From Volvox africanus (taxonomy: Eukaryota; Chlorophyta; Chlorophyceae; Chlamydomonadales; Volvocaceae): a DNA stretch of 64,000 nucleotides. The notes beneath the pieces are model-generated. The model was not told the DNA's origin. It searched no databases and saw only the letters and a list, made by a program, of their open reading frames with translations. Within the stretch, counting starts at the first letter, position 1. Each line of letters starts with the position of its first letter. The position numbers and the translations under genes are program-made. Positions 1 through 11,376 of this stretch are shown here, piece by piece. The DNA is taken from NCBI GenBank assembly GCA_030268105.1, contig BSDZ01000003.1, forward strand, positions 5,503,001 through 5,567,000, given 5' to 3'.

Positions 1-358
1 GGGCGGGACAAGTCTGACGGAGACCAAAAGGGTTGGGAAGGAGCAGCCGCATAGGAGTAGGGACTACTGCGACATATTGATGTCGGTGTTCTCTGGTGCC
101 CAGCTGCTAGGGGAATGCACAGTGCAGAGGGCAGGAAGCGAACGTCTTAGGTACGGAATGAGAAGGCACTTGGATGGCATCACCCGCCTGCGCATACTCG
201 CAGCCGGGGCTAGAGAGGAGTCAACTCAGATGGTAAGGGTGGGCCAACAGTTCATGCGTGCGGCGCGTGAATAGAAGTGTGCTGTTGGAGTGGTCGCGTG
301 GCTTTCCTTGCCCCTGCCCCTGGCCCGGGATATTTGCTGCTGCTGCTGCCGCCCTCAG

Positions 359-2465
359 GGGAGATTTTAGACCTGACATCGGTGGTGAAGCTGGTGCGGC
401 GGAGGGCCCCGGGAGCACAGGTGATGGCGGACGGTGTTGCGTTTGCACCGCATCGGTGAGAGGATTGAAGTGCGAAGGCCATAAGGGAGATTGAGATATG
501 TTCTTAAAGCCTTGGTGGCTGCTAGAAAAGTTTATGTCTGCTGGTCTGGGGTTTATGGCTGACGGGATCGTGCGAGATGGGGCCTTACACCGCGGTAGCT
601 TAGACCGCTTAGACCACCAGCTGATGCAGGGAGAAACGAGCGCGGTCCTTGTCATACACCCGTTGGTGCAGGAAAGCCACGAAGATGGCGTCCCATAACC
701 TTTCCCCTTTTATCCGGGGGCATTTCGGCTTGACTGAGTTTTGACCCAGATACTCATCATGAGCCCCGGATACCTTGCCCCGCGACACACATTCGAATCA
801 AGGCTCCAACGCCACAAGACACACACCCTCACCCTCACGCTCACGCTCACGCTCACGCTCAAGTCGCTCTGTGTATCTTCCTTTTCCATACCCCCCCCTG
901 GAGCAGCGCTATCAATGTGTTCTCCTGGGACGTGGATTGGTACTTGTGGAGCGCTTACAAGGTATACGGCCCTCACGTGGGCGTGATGTACGGCAAACGA
1001 CAGGCGTACGATTCGTTGCTGTCTCTCGGCGGCCAGGGCCCCAACTTCTATTTCGTACCGGCATCTGACCTGACGTATAAATTCGAGCTGGGCGGCGTCA
1101 GCCATGAGGGTTGCGCGGGTATGTGGACAGAACCTTAGGCCATTCGGGGCTTCCCCGTTTGGTATCAGGCCGGCATCGCTCCCTGCTGTAGGTGGTGCTA
1201 TCAGGTCATGAAGGGGCATGAACCGGTCATGAGCCTCTTCCCTGGACGGATAGGGCCACACCCACCTAGTGGTGTACAGCAACACATTTTGCATTACAGC
1301 GGCGCAGCCGTATACAGCCGTATACTGAGGACACCACTCCTAGCAGCGTCTGCTTCCCTCTCACTGGCTTCCCGCTCAGGACTGCTGGCCCTCCAGGACT
1401 ACCTGCTGCACCTCCTGGGAACTTCTCCCACATCACCAGAGACTCCGCCGCAACATCACCACCAGCAAGAGCTCGAGCAGAACAAGGACCAGAACCAGGA
1501 CCAGGACCCACCCCAGCAGCTACAGCCGGGGTGCCTTGGCCAGAGCGATCATAGACCTCAAGAAACTGAGGGTGGAATCATTTCCATATTCCCACCGCTG
1601 GCGCCGCCGCTAGGGGCGGCATCAGCTGGGAAAATTCGTATGAGCAGGTCCCAGGTAGAGGCGGCCTTCACAGTCATGACCACCATGGAAAAGCCGCTGC
1701 AGGAGCAGCTCTTATCGTACCTGGCCTCGCATCCTGCCGTACGGCTTGTCGGGTCGGCAAACGCGGACCCTGCCGTACGAGTGCCGACTATCAGCTTTGT
1801 ACACCGCTGCAGGAGCTCTCAGCGGGTGGCAAGGGAGCTGCAGGTATGGCCTTTGGTTCCAGGGATTTATGCATGCTGCGCTGCTAAGATGTGTCGCTGC
1901 TCAAGGTAAAGAGCGTTCACTGCTGCTCGGATTTTCCCTACTTTTGGCGGCGTCTTATATTCTTAGTGTATATTTCGTGGGTGGGTTCGGTGGCAATTGG
2001 TTTGCAGTTTGCTTCCCCCAAGTCCGTTCCTCACTGCAGTCTACTACCTTAATGCCCAGCAACTGTAACTTTTGCGGTGTTGTGGCTATGACGTCCCCAT
2101 TCCACCATTCGGCCCATCTCAACTTTGCTGCTTCACAGGCAGCTGGGTTCGCAGTGCGATACGGTCACATGTACGCCCGCCGGCTGGTGGAGGCCCTGTC
2201 GGCAGAAGGGGGCCTTATTGCGGAGGAGGCGGCGCAAAGGCAGGCTGCCGAAGGCGAAGATCCCGTCGCTGCCGCCGCCGCCACCGTCGCTGGGGCTGCT
2301 TGTGCCGATGGCGGCGACACGGTGGCGTCGGTCGCTACCGGCAGCAGCGCCGTGTTTGACGAAGAGCGAGCCATCAACGAGGGTGTAGTGCGCATATCCT
2401 TATTGCACTATAATTCACCGAAAGAGGTGTCGCAGCTAATCGAGGCATTGGGAAACATATTGTAA
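359..2465 (+). CDS. Class V aminotransferase / cysteine desulfurase-like protein, 5' incomplete
   Basis: PLP-dependent fold-type I enzyme resembling the cysteine desulfurase-like branch of class V aminotransferases; substrate unknown. Exons that join in phase: 359-455, 907-1118, 1380-1843, 2139-2465. The first visible exon reads GEILDLTSVV and ends in DGVAFAPHR, the strand that places an Asp on the PLP pyridine nitrogen. The next contains WSAYKVYGPH, whose Lys is the expected Schiff-base residue. The third has HEGCAGLLALQDYL and then a Gln/Asp/His-rich insert (about residues coded by 1440-1535) not normal for the family. The last carries VRISLLHYNS and ends at TAA. The N-terminal half, with the rest of the cofactor site, lies left of the window: nothing in 1-358 encodes it. 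The intron at 456-906 holds a short CTCACG tandem array (about 834-861). Fold assignment is strong; the reaction is not determinable. Confidence 0.82.
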
Positions 2466-2693
2466 TTCAAGCTGTGTTGGTCTTTGAGGTCAGGGCAGTC
2501 GAGGTCCACTGAGGGAGCGAAGGAGAAAACGAAGCACCCCGGGAACCACACCACACCTTCGCGCTCACACCGCGGATATGGAAGGAGAGTTGACTTGCGG
2601 AAGACATAAGGCCCAATCCAAAGCCCACGTAGGTTTTTGGGCTGCTTTTGGGTAGCGAGCTCCGCGGCAGCTAAGGCATGCGGCCTCCTAGCG

Positions 2694-2698
2694 TGTAA
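2694..2698 (+). terminator. Candidate poly(A) signal TGTAA (aminotransferase gene)
   Basis: TGTAA about 230 bases after the stop codon at 2463-2465. TGTAA is the standard volvocine algal poly(A) signal. A second copy overlaps the stop codon itself but is too close to be the functional one. Confidence 0.45.
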
Positions 2699-2969
2699 CC
2701 CAAGGCAGTGCTGTCTGAAAAGTGAATCTACGCAGGCCTACGCCCTCATGAGTTCCCCGACACACGAAGACACCGGCTTTCATGGCTTTAATGGCAAAAT
2801 GTTTATGGTGCATCTCTTTAAAGCGAATTTCCTTGCCGTGAGTGATCCGGGCGCCACAAGTGTGGGGCTCTCGTGCCTCTTAAGGCAGGCTCTTTCGCAG
2901 GTTGATTGGACGAGCGCTGGTACGAGCAACAGGTACGTTGTAATACCATGTAAATTTGGCAGTTGTGCT

Positions 2970-2970
<1 letters not shown>

Positions 2971-3037
<67 letters not shown>
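2971..3037. repeat. Compound (GT)n(GA)n microsatellite
   Basis: About 11 GT units run directly into about 22 GA units. It produces spurious Ser-Leu, Arg-Glu and Thr-His ORFs in several frames, which should be ignored. Confidence 0.95.
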
Positions 3038-3039
<2 letters not shown>

Positions 3040-3588
3040 GCATTTCTGCGGGTTTCGCAGTTCCACTGCCGCACTGTGTTCAATGCGCCGTCCCTTTCTG
3101 CGTCATCTCCTCTGCGCCCCCTGCACACTCTGTGCCCTTTGGACCTGAGGCAAGAATAAGCAACCATAATCAACTCCGATGCTCCACAGAACTTGGTAAG
3201 GAAACCTTCCACCAAACGCCTTTCATCGGGTCCTTTCTTTAGCGCACAAGCGCACCACAACCTGCACTGCATGCAATCGTGTGCCCTGAAACTTCTTTCT
3301 CTTCCGATCACCACTTCAATAGACCGGTGGCCGACTGCATCCCTAAATTCGTTGGAAGGTTTGGCATTGCTTCACGGAGACGGTGTGCACCTGCGTGCTG
3401 GTGAGAGACGCGGGAGCCCGGATGGCCACCATACGACACCGCCGTCACACAACCGTCTTCCCATCGCATCCTAACCCAACACAACACCACCTCGACAGGC
3501 AAAGCTCCTCCTCGTTTCTTTAAGCAGCACAACACCTTCAGTGCGTGAACTCCTTCAGCCTCCTTACTTGCCCGGTGACTGGATGCCG

Positions 3589-4705
3589 CTATTTCGCCGT
3601 CATGGGCTGGCGCCGGGCTTCCATTTGAGCGATAAGCTCCGCCACACGCCGCTTTAGCTGCTCTCTCAGTACCGGCCGGTAGCAAAGAAGGAACAGCGCC
3701 TCAAACCACACGAACAGAGGTGCGAGGGCGAAGGCCTGTAAGTTTGTAAGTAACAGAGAGCACAGCGGGTGCAGACCAGGTCAGCAGACGTATTCAGTGC
3801 GGGGACTGAGACCTGCTCAAGGACGGCGCTCCGCCTGCTCGTGGCTTCGGGAGTGTTCTTAGCCACCAGGGTATACCTCCTGAAATACCGCATATATACA
3901 TACATACGCTGATTGTACATGTACATCTTACATAATTATCAGCTATTATTGATATCATTGAGGCTATAAGCATCGGACAAAGCTTCCTCTACCTGCCTCC
4001 CTCGCCTTTCGCGGGACATATGAACTGGCTGGGAGCTCGGTGCAAGTGATACCATCAACAGAACACCTAGCCCTCATCCGCAATTACTATGTACGATTTG
4101 CCCTTTCATGTCGTGACAATGTCAGCGCCGGCTGCAGTCCTGGAGGGACAGTAGAGCTCCCCCATATGTCACCCCGGCAGCAAACCCTGGGTGTGTATGT
4201 GCACTGATTCCCAACACTTATGCTGCCAGCCCCATCGCACCTGCACCAGACTGTCCATGAGCGCTGGCTTGCGCCGCTCTAGAACCGCATGCCCCGGGTG
4301 GATCTGCAGGTACCACCCCAAGACGTGCACGGCCAGCGCCCATAGCGGCGCGCGAGGGACAATGGTGCTGAATGCGGTGGCGGTCCATGCCAGCGGAAGC
4401 CCCACAACAAGCGCCCAGCTGGCCCCCGCAAACAGATCCAGCAACAGATAGAATGCGCTGTAAGCTGCTGTCAACAGAAACGCGGGGTTGGTGGGTTGCA
4501 GCGCCGCTGCCAAGGCGGGGGGCAGCCAGGAATGCAGTGCTAGGGGTGGCGAGGGTAGGAGAGGACCCGCTCCACTGATCCACACGAACAGTGACCAAAG
4601 AATGGCGGGCACACAGAAAAAGTGGATAAGCTGGTTTAAGGGATGATTGTGGTAAGAGCCGTAGAAAGCGAGCTGCTCGGGAAGGTCTAGGGAGAGGCCC
4701 CCCAT
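3589..4705 (-). CDS. MPO1: Mpo1-like (DUF962) ER membrane dioxygenase
   Basis: Two exons, 4705-4241 and 3735-3589, joined in phase 0 after LVQ, give 203 residues. The family's yeast member Mpo1 is an Fe(II)-dependent dioxygenase of ER membranes that breaks down 2-hydroxy fatty acids in phytosphingosine turnover. The sequence starts MGGLSLDLPEQLAFYGSYH and continues NHPLNQLIHFFCVP, the family's N-terminal signature with its conserved His residues. Several hydrophobic spans follow, then HPGHAVLERRKPAL near the end of exon 1, with another conserved His. Exon 2 supplies the last hydrophobic segment (APLFVWFEALFLL) and a basic tail ending MTAK. The frame stays open upstream to 5020, so a start 105 codons earlier is possible. 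The internal Met at 4705 matches the usual family start. The gene diverges from the MATE gene. Confidence 0.88.
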
Positions 4706-5525
4706 CGCAGCGGCGCCAGCGACGGTGTAGGTGATGCTGGTGGGGCAGCAGAGAGAAGGCGCTATGGGTCCTGGCGGAGCGGTGCTTTCAGAGGTGGCGG
4801 GTTTGCAGAGCTTGCGCGTCAACCGCAACGATGGCGCCCGGATTAGTCTACTTGAATGGCTTCTGTGTGCGCGAGGTGGATGGGTGAATGCCAGCAGACC
4901 ATTCAGATATCCATCCAGGAAGGTATCGGAGGCCAGGCAGCTGTTTCGGCTCAGGTATAGCCTAACTGATGAGCAATTAGAAAACGCTATCCAAGACAGG
5001 AATCCTGGAAAGCTTGGCAACCGCGTGTCTTACTGCACGAGACGCGCCCTTTGAACTGGTTTCTACTGAGGGAAGTTTAACTTGCAATTGTATATGACGA
5101 TCTCGACAGCGCAATTTTTTCATAGACCTGTCAGTCAAACGGAAAGACGACTTTCAGCCTTGGAGCAATCGCAATTTCAAGTCTTGATTCTGTTTGTCAG
5201 AACACAACACAGCGTTCCTATTTCGGACTTTTGGTCTCTCCGAAGTACCGCTCCGAAACATTATATCGCTCGCATTGACCTCGCCCAAAAGTCAGTTTTA
5301 GTTCAGCAGTGACATAGGAGTGGCATGAGTATTCTGAAATTTTAGGGTCGTCTTGGATCCTAGGCTAAAAGGATTACTGGCAAGCCTTGATGCACGGGAA
5401 GTGATGGGCAACAGGAGTTGCAACTGACAGGATGAACAGACATTGCCATCCATTATAAATTGTAGCTTAGCACTTTGGAAAAATGCGCTGCTATTAGCTT
5501 TCCCATCAAACCGAAACAGCAGCGT
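4706..5525. other. Divergent intergenic / 5' region of Mpo1-like and MATE genes
   Basis: It separates two start codons facing away from each other and should hold both promoters. An open frame on the minus strand continues from the Mpo1 start to 5020 but lacks family similarity and is probably 5' UTR. No TATA box or other element could be assigned with confidence. Confidence 0.5.
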
Positions 5526-8500
5526 ATGTGCCGGCCAACACGCAGGGCACAATGTGCATCACGAAGACACGCGTTGAACCATGGTAGATTCAAATCATGT
5601 TTTGGCATCAGTGCTCATGGCAGGTTCCCAGGACGGGGGTCCAACGCCCTTCGTTGCCAAGCCAAAATCTCAACGGAGAGTTCTAGACCGCCTTATCAGC
5701 AGAAGTCCAGGCGTTTTCTGCAGGCTAACACAGATTGTGTAGAGCCGGCAGTATTCAGGGCCTACACGTGGACTTTGTCGGTTGGCGACTTTGTTGGCGA
5801 ATTCCAGCGGCTCAGCAAGGATTTGCGGGAGTAAGAATTGGAGCGTTGTATGAGTTCACAATAACTTAAATACTCTGACGTATTCAGCGCTATAAGATGG
5901 AACCACTTCCGAAATTTATTGGAACGGTTTTACATGTCTTCACTTCTATACCTGCAGGATTGCCATTCTGGCTGGACCCATCCTTGCGCAGTATGTCGTT
6001 GCGCACAGCAGCCAGCTTGTAAGTTTTCTGGATTTTTCAGGACCACATATGCTGCCCAAGGGGCTGCCGTCGTTAAAATGTTGGCAGGATTTCGATGAGT
6101 TCGAAACTGTCACGTCAGACTGTCTTCTAGTATGCAGCTACAGTGTCACGCGCTTTTCCATGCTTTGCCAAAGCAATGTACCCGCATATGCGCATTGGGG
6201 GTCCTTGAAATCTTCAACCTCTTTCACCAGCGCCTTTACGCGCTACTCCAACTACCTTTCAATGATTTATCTTCCACAACAACGTCCATCCACAAGGCAA
6301 GTGCAAGCTCTTGCACTGTCCCCGCGGCTGCTTGGAAGCTCGACGAATCTCAATTTTGTCACCAAAACGGCAAGTGTACAACTATATGGGCCCAACCATG
6401 TGACCCACATGTTAAATCTGCCGCCACTTCCCCTCCATCCTCCCACCCTGTTTTTGCCTCCTGGTCCACAGATCGACACCAGCTTCGTAGCCCACCTGGA
6501 TCAGCCCGCACTGCTAAGCTCTGTAGTCCTGGCAAACTCCCTTGCCATGGTGACCGGATACTATATTGTCATGGGCCTGGCCGCCGCCAGCGAGACGCTG
6601 TCTGGTCAAGCGCATGGCGCCGGGAACTCTACTGCGCTGGGCCTCACCCTGCAGCGCTCGTTGGCGGTGTGCAGCGCAGCGGCGGCGCCGATCTCGGCTC
6701 TGTGGTGGAACGCAGAACCAATCCTTACCAGCCTGGGACAAGCTCCGGAGATTGCGGCGGGTGCGGCCAGGTGTGGGCGGACCGCGGACGGTCTACGGGA
6801 GGGGGGAGGCGGGAAGCGCAGTATAGGTCCTCCTTTTTGCTGCAACCGTTTCGGTTCCTTTTCAAGCCCTGTCTGCCTGTCTTGCCCTGTCTCCGTCCTC
6901 GGCCGGCCGGCAGGTACCTGCAGCTCACCCTGCCCGCGTTGTACAGCTTCTTGGTGTTCCGCTGCGTGGACAGGCACTTGCTGGCACAGGGCATTGTGGC
7001 CCCGGGGTTGGCCATTGCCACATTGGCCACCGCCATGACTCCCGCCTACTGCTGGTTCTTCATGTGCCAGTGAGTCAAGGGACTGCGGAGGGAGTTGAAG
7101 ACAAAGCGGTTTGAGCAGACGTAGGGCCGCAAATAACAGGAGGCGAACTTTCTCGGCTAGGGAGCGGGTGCCGGCACCGGGAATGCTACTTGTCGTTATC
7201 TGCGACCTGCCGTGCGCTTGAGCGCCTCACGACCCGCCGTGCTGTATTTGTCCACGGTGATTGAGCGGTTGACCGATTACGAAGCTTCTACGGAGTAGCG
7301 GTACTATAGCTTCCTGCCGCTGCCATTCCCATCCCGAATGCGTCTACCTCTGCTCCCCTTCACCGGTCCAACTATCCCTCTTCACCAGCCGGTCCGTTCG
7401 TCTGCCTCTCCCTCCTCAGTCTGGGGCTGCAGCTGGAAGGTGCCGCGTACGCGTACTGCTGCACACAGGCCACTGCCACCGCCCTCAGCCTAACCTACCT
7501 CACATGGCGGAGTCGATCGACGTTGGGCCAGAGTGGTGCGGTCCCCCTGGCGCCCTCAGCGGCAGCGCTGACGGGCTGGCGGCCCTACCTGGAGTTGGCT
7601 GTGCCTGCTACCCTTATGTCATGCATGGAAGGGTGGGCAGTGGAGGTGCGGAGGCGAGGGTGCGGGGCGAGGGAAGTCGATTGGGCTGCGACAGGACGTG
7701 CTCCTGCGTCAAGGGACTGCGTGGACCTAGCCAGCGGCAGCACTTGCAACGGGGTCGGGAGGTCTACCTACATGCCCCCGTGAGTTTCAATCCCCTTGGG
7801 CTACGCTGAGGTCAGCCAAGGGGAATACCCTTGGTGCGTCCGGTCTATTACATGGCATACATCACAAATGATTGCAATTGTGCCCTCTTGAGCCTTTATT
7901 ACCTTCTTCAAGGTGCGATAATGTCCCTATGGCCACATTTGCTATCCGTCCAGAGTAACGAAGGACAGCAGGACATCTATACGCCCGCTGCAACCCGCAT
8001 GCAAACGTGCACCCCCACCGCTACCCACCCTGCCCCGCACCGCACCGCCCCTCACACCTCCGGCACTCCACTCACCTTCTCCGTTGCTTATCATAACTAC
8101 TTTCTCCCTATCCAGGTACTGATCTTCCTCTCAGGCAATCTGGATCATCCGGAGGTGGCGGTGGGGGTCACGGGGCTGTGCATGCAGTTTTCTACGCTGG
8201 TGTGGCTTAGCGCAGCTTCCATCAGCTCCGCCACGTGCACACGGATAGCCATCTCGCTCGGCAAGGTGCGATCTAAACGATAGCAGAAAGCTTCGCTCTC
8301 AAAAGCGTCAAAAGGAACTCGGGAGGGAAACAAGGGGCAACGATGCTCCTCTCACTGCTTCCTCCTGCTACCGAATTGTGTACGGCGGGAGGGTGCATGC
8401 CGTGTTTTTGGCGGGTCCTGGTGGCACACCAGGGGGTACATAACTGGTACCGACTTCCTGTGTGGCGATTAAGAAGAGTGGGCAGCCTTTTCAAACGTGA

Positions 8501-10289
8501 TGGTCAGGCCCCAGGTGCATCACTCTTATGGGCCAGTAATGGAGCCTCAGGAAGACGCCACGGTTGTGTGCCTCGTAGGGAAAAGTGCGCAAAAGAAATC
8601 AAGTGTGCGTCAAAATGATTTATCATGTGCCCTTTTAAACCTGAGTATTTGAGTACACCGGTTTGCTGACATTGCGAAATTATTTGGTTATTCAAGTGGT
8701 TGCTGGTTCGGTAATGAGATTAGGGCAAGTCCCGTATGAGTGCCTAGCCTGCTCTGCTGGGGCCTATTCACCCCCTGAGGTGTCAAGGCTAGTGAATACT
8801 AATTCACGCCAGTTGGACCTTTAACCGCCAACGTCGCTGTGCTAGGCAAGTAGTAAGTCTTATGGTCCTTTACTCTCTGACACTTAGAATCTGACTCCTC
8901 CGGTTTTAGTCCTCAAAAGAAGTGAACCGGGGGCCCCGTCATCAATTACGCTTTCAATTTCTCTGACTCCTAGCCACAAACCAATAACCCAATAAACATC
9001 GCTCCCCCCATCGGGGTATAACCCCCAAACAACGCGCGCGAAGGGTGATGCAGCAGGAGCTCAGCGGCTGGCGTACTCCTCCCTGGGCCTGGTCCTGCTC
9101 AGCCAGACGTTGATAGGGCTGGCAGCGTACGGCGCGTCGGATCAGCTTGTTGGCTTAATGACCACGGAGCAGGAAGTTCTGGCCCTCACACGCCAGGTCA
9201 TGCCGGTGCTGGCGGTGTGCTTCATATGTGAGTGCCGAATGCCGTTTTGAAGGCCTTCGCACTCGGCAAACGTGGGGGACCCAAGGGGGCCGAGAACTGT
9301 GGGCATATGGGAGATCGCCATGATGCCATGAGTCTCTGGTGGAGGGGGAAGGGAAGCCAAGACCTTAAATCTTGCACGTTAAGGTCTACTGGTATGTGTC
9401 AGGGGCGTGAAGGTGCCGAGGGAGTATCAATTGCTCAAAACTGACTTCAGGCTGAGTCCCGAATGACGATAAGGGAGGTAGGGGAGGGCGGCAGGAGGGG
9501 AAAGGGGAAGGGGAGCAGAGGCCGGGCTGATCCAGTATCGGGGCGGGCTTGGGCTCCACATGAAAGGTGCGTGCCAGGGGTTTGAAAGGGGTTTTTGAAG
9601 GGAAAAAAGTACTCCAGCTAGCCGACGCAGGCATACACTCACATTACATGATTTGATGCCACGTGTCCCGCATGGCACCTGCCCCCGCTTTATGCCCGCA
9701 TATTTGCTAACATTACACATCTCCTCTACAGCTGGCCAACATACAAGCTGCCCGAGGCCGATTGCGCTCATTGCCCTTTCCGCGGTTCCCACTGCAGAAT
9801 ATATCTTTCCCCCCACTACTCCACGCACCCGCCCTGTGCCCGCCTCGCGCAGTTGACGGCCAGAACGTGGTGCTGTCCTCCGTGCTGCGTGGTGCCGGCC
9901 GGCAGTGGTTTGGTGCCGGCTGCAACCTGGTCGGCTGGTGGTTGGTGGGGATACCTCTGGCATACTCTCTGGGGCTGCAGGTCGGGATGGGTGTTCAGGG
10001 TATCTGGACGGGATTCACCACCGCGTCGGGGCTGCAAGCCTGCGTGCAGTGGATCGTGGTGGCGCAGATGGACTGGGAGGCTGAGGTCAGAAGAGCGGGG
10101 GAGATGGTGCTGAGTTCGTGCGGAGCTGGGATTGGGCCAGAGCCGTCCGCAGGAGGCAGCAGCAGCAGTGGCGGCGCTTGGGCAGGTACATGTACAAGTC
10201 CATGTGCAAGTCCGCAGGATGCGGATGCTCAGGAGGCTTCCGGGGAGAGAGAGGTGTCAATAGGGCAGACTGATCGTAGGGGTGCGTAG
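5526..10289 (+). CDS. MATE family transporter with plastid-type N-terminus
   Basis: Multidrug and toxic compound extrusion transporter of the plant DTX/DinF type, which moves organic solutes against H+ or Na+. Eight exons join with matching phases: 5526-5830, 5958-6018, 6472-6770, 6914-7069, 7420-7645, 8116-8265, 9044-9227, 9853-10289; predicted 605 residues. Exon 3 holds the family signature around ASETLSGQAHGAG. Later exons carry LVFRCVDRHLL, ALMSC-type ATLMSCMEGWAVEV, CTRIAISLGKGDA and SSVLRGAGRQWFGAG, in normal MATE order. The first 80 or so residues are rich in Arg and Ser with few acidic residues, like an algal chloroplast transit peptide, and precede the first membrane span (GPILAQYVVA). 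The C-terminal tail is hydrophilic, with a short Ser/Gly run. The acceptor at 9043 lacks a good pyrimidine tract and is the least certain border. The start Met at 5526 is the first in-frame ATG. Confidence 0.85.
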
Positions 10290-11376
10290 CAGCAGCGATG
10301 GCGGAAGCTGGGCGCGGATCGGGGACCCGCAGGAGGGTAGTCTGCCGGGCTTGCAGCTACCTGCGTCGCTGCCGACTTATGTCGTGGATGTGTACCCTGA
10401 TGAGGAATGAAGGAGTCGGAGTTGACTTCTATTCCGGGGCTTCAGGTTCAGCTTGTCCGGCATGAAGCTGTGATGTGTTGTTGCCCTGTTGGGATGGAGG
10501 ACACTATGCATGACTGATCTGCATGAGGAGGTTGAACAAACGCTAAATACAAGCGCTAAATATCGGTGTAGCCTGATATCAGCAAGGAACACGTGGTGTG
10601 GTGTGGACTTGGCTTTTCCAGTTGCGGAAGTCAATTGACTGCGGCAGCACTGGGGGCGACAAAATAAATCTTTTCCTCGCAGATCTGCATAGGAAAGAAC
10701 AGGAGCGCAGAACGTGATCAATGGCCGTGATGCGCACTGGTATGTAGGCATCCGCTTACCAAGCTTTGGTGTGCGCTGCCAACTGTGCTATACACTGGTC
10801 ATCGTGTGTTCGGACGCACACGGATTCCTGTTTTCGGGATTCGGAATGAAGCCAGGTGCGCGATATCGGTGTTTGATGTCTTCATGCGGCCTAGAATAGA
10901 CAGGTGCCGTCATGCACGTTCACTGACGCGTTTATGTTTGCGTACACCAATTGGGTACATCAATTGCGCGTACAACACTCTGTGGGAGTTGACAGCGTTT
11001 CTATAACACTAGCTTGCTTAATTGCTTAAGTTTGATGTCGGGGAAATAGAGCGTGAGTGGGTGTATATTAGGTGTCAGGCTGGGAGGACAAATGCGTTCG
11101 CGGTGCAGCAACGGTTGGTGTGGCAAAGTACTTGCCGCACCACAAAGCGGCAGTGATGCGTAAGTTGGTTTTCGTTTAAGAATGGTGTTTTAATGAGTTT
11201 TGTGATCCACTTTTGCCAGGCATACACCTGAGACCTGGCAACCTCGGCTTTGTCGTGACTGTACGTGCCTGCAATCCTCGGCCCTCCCAATGGGGCTGCC
11301 TCAATCCAGATATATTGGTAATGCCATAATTGTCAAGCGCACCTAAAATCATATGTGAATGCGCTGATCACTCAAG
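10290..11376. other. Intergenic region, no gene seen
   Basis: It contains the 3' UTR of the MATE gene and the promoter/5' UTR of the RNA-binding gene that follows on the same strand. No TGTAA motif was noticed on the + strand here, so the MATE poly(A) site is unplaced. No ORF has protein-like composition. Confidence 0.5.

Larger units (their letters stand above)
2466..3588. other. Intergenic region between converging genes
   Basis: No convincing coding sequence was found on either strand. It holds the 3' ends of the aminotransferase (+) and the Mpo1-like gene (-). TGTAA motifs on the + strand occur at 2694-2698 and again near 2938; the first is the better poly(A) candidate. A GT/GA microsatellite lies inside. 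Confidence 0.6.

Noticed and set aside
2780..3314. Several ORFs on both strands with Ser-Leu, Thr-His or Arg-Glu runs
   Set aside because: They are produced by the GT/GA microsatellite, and flanking residues look random.
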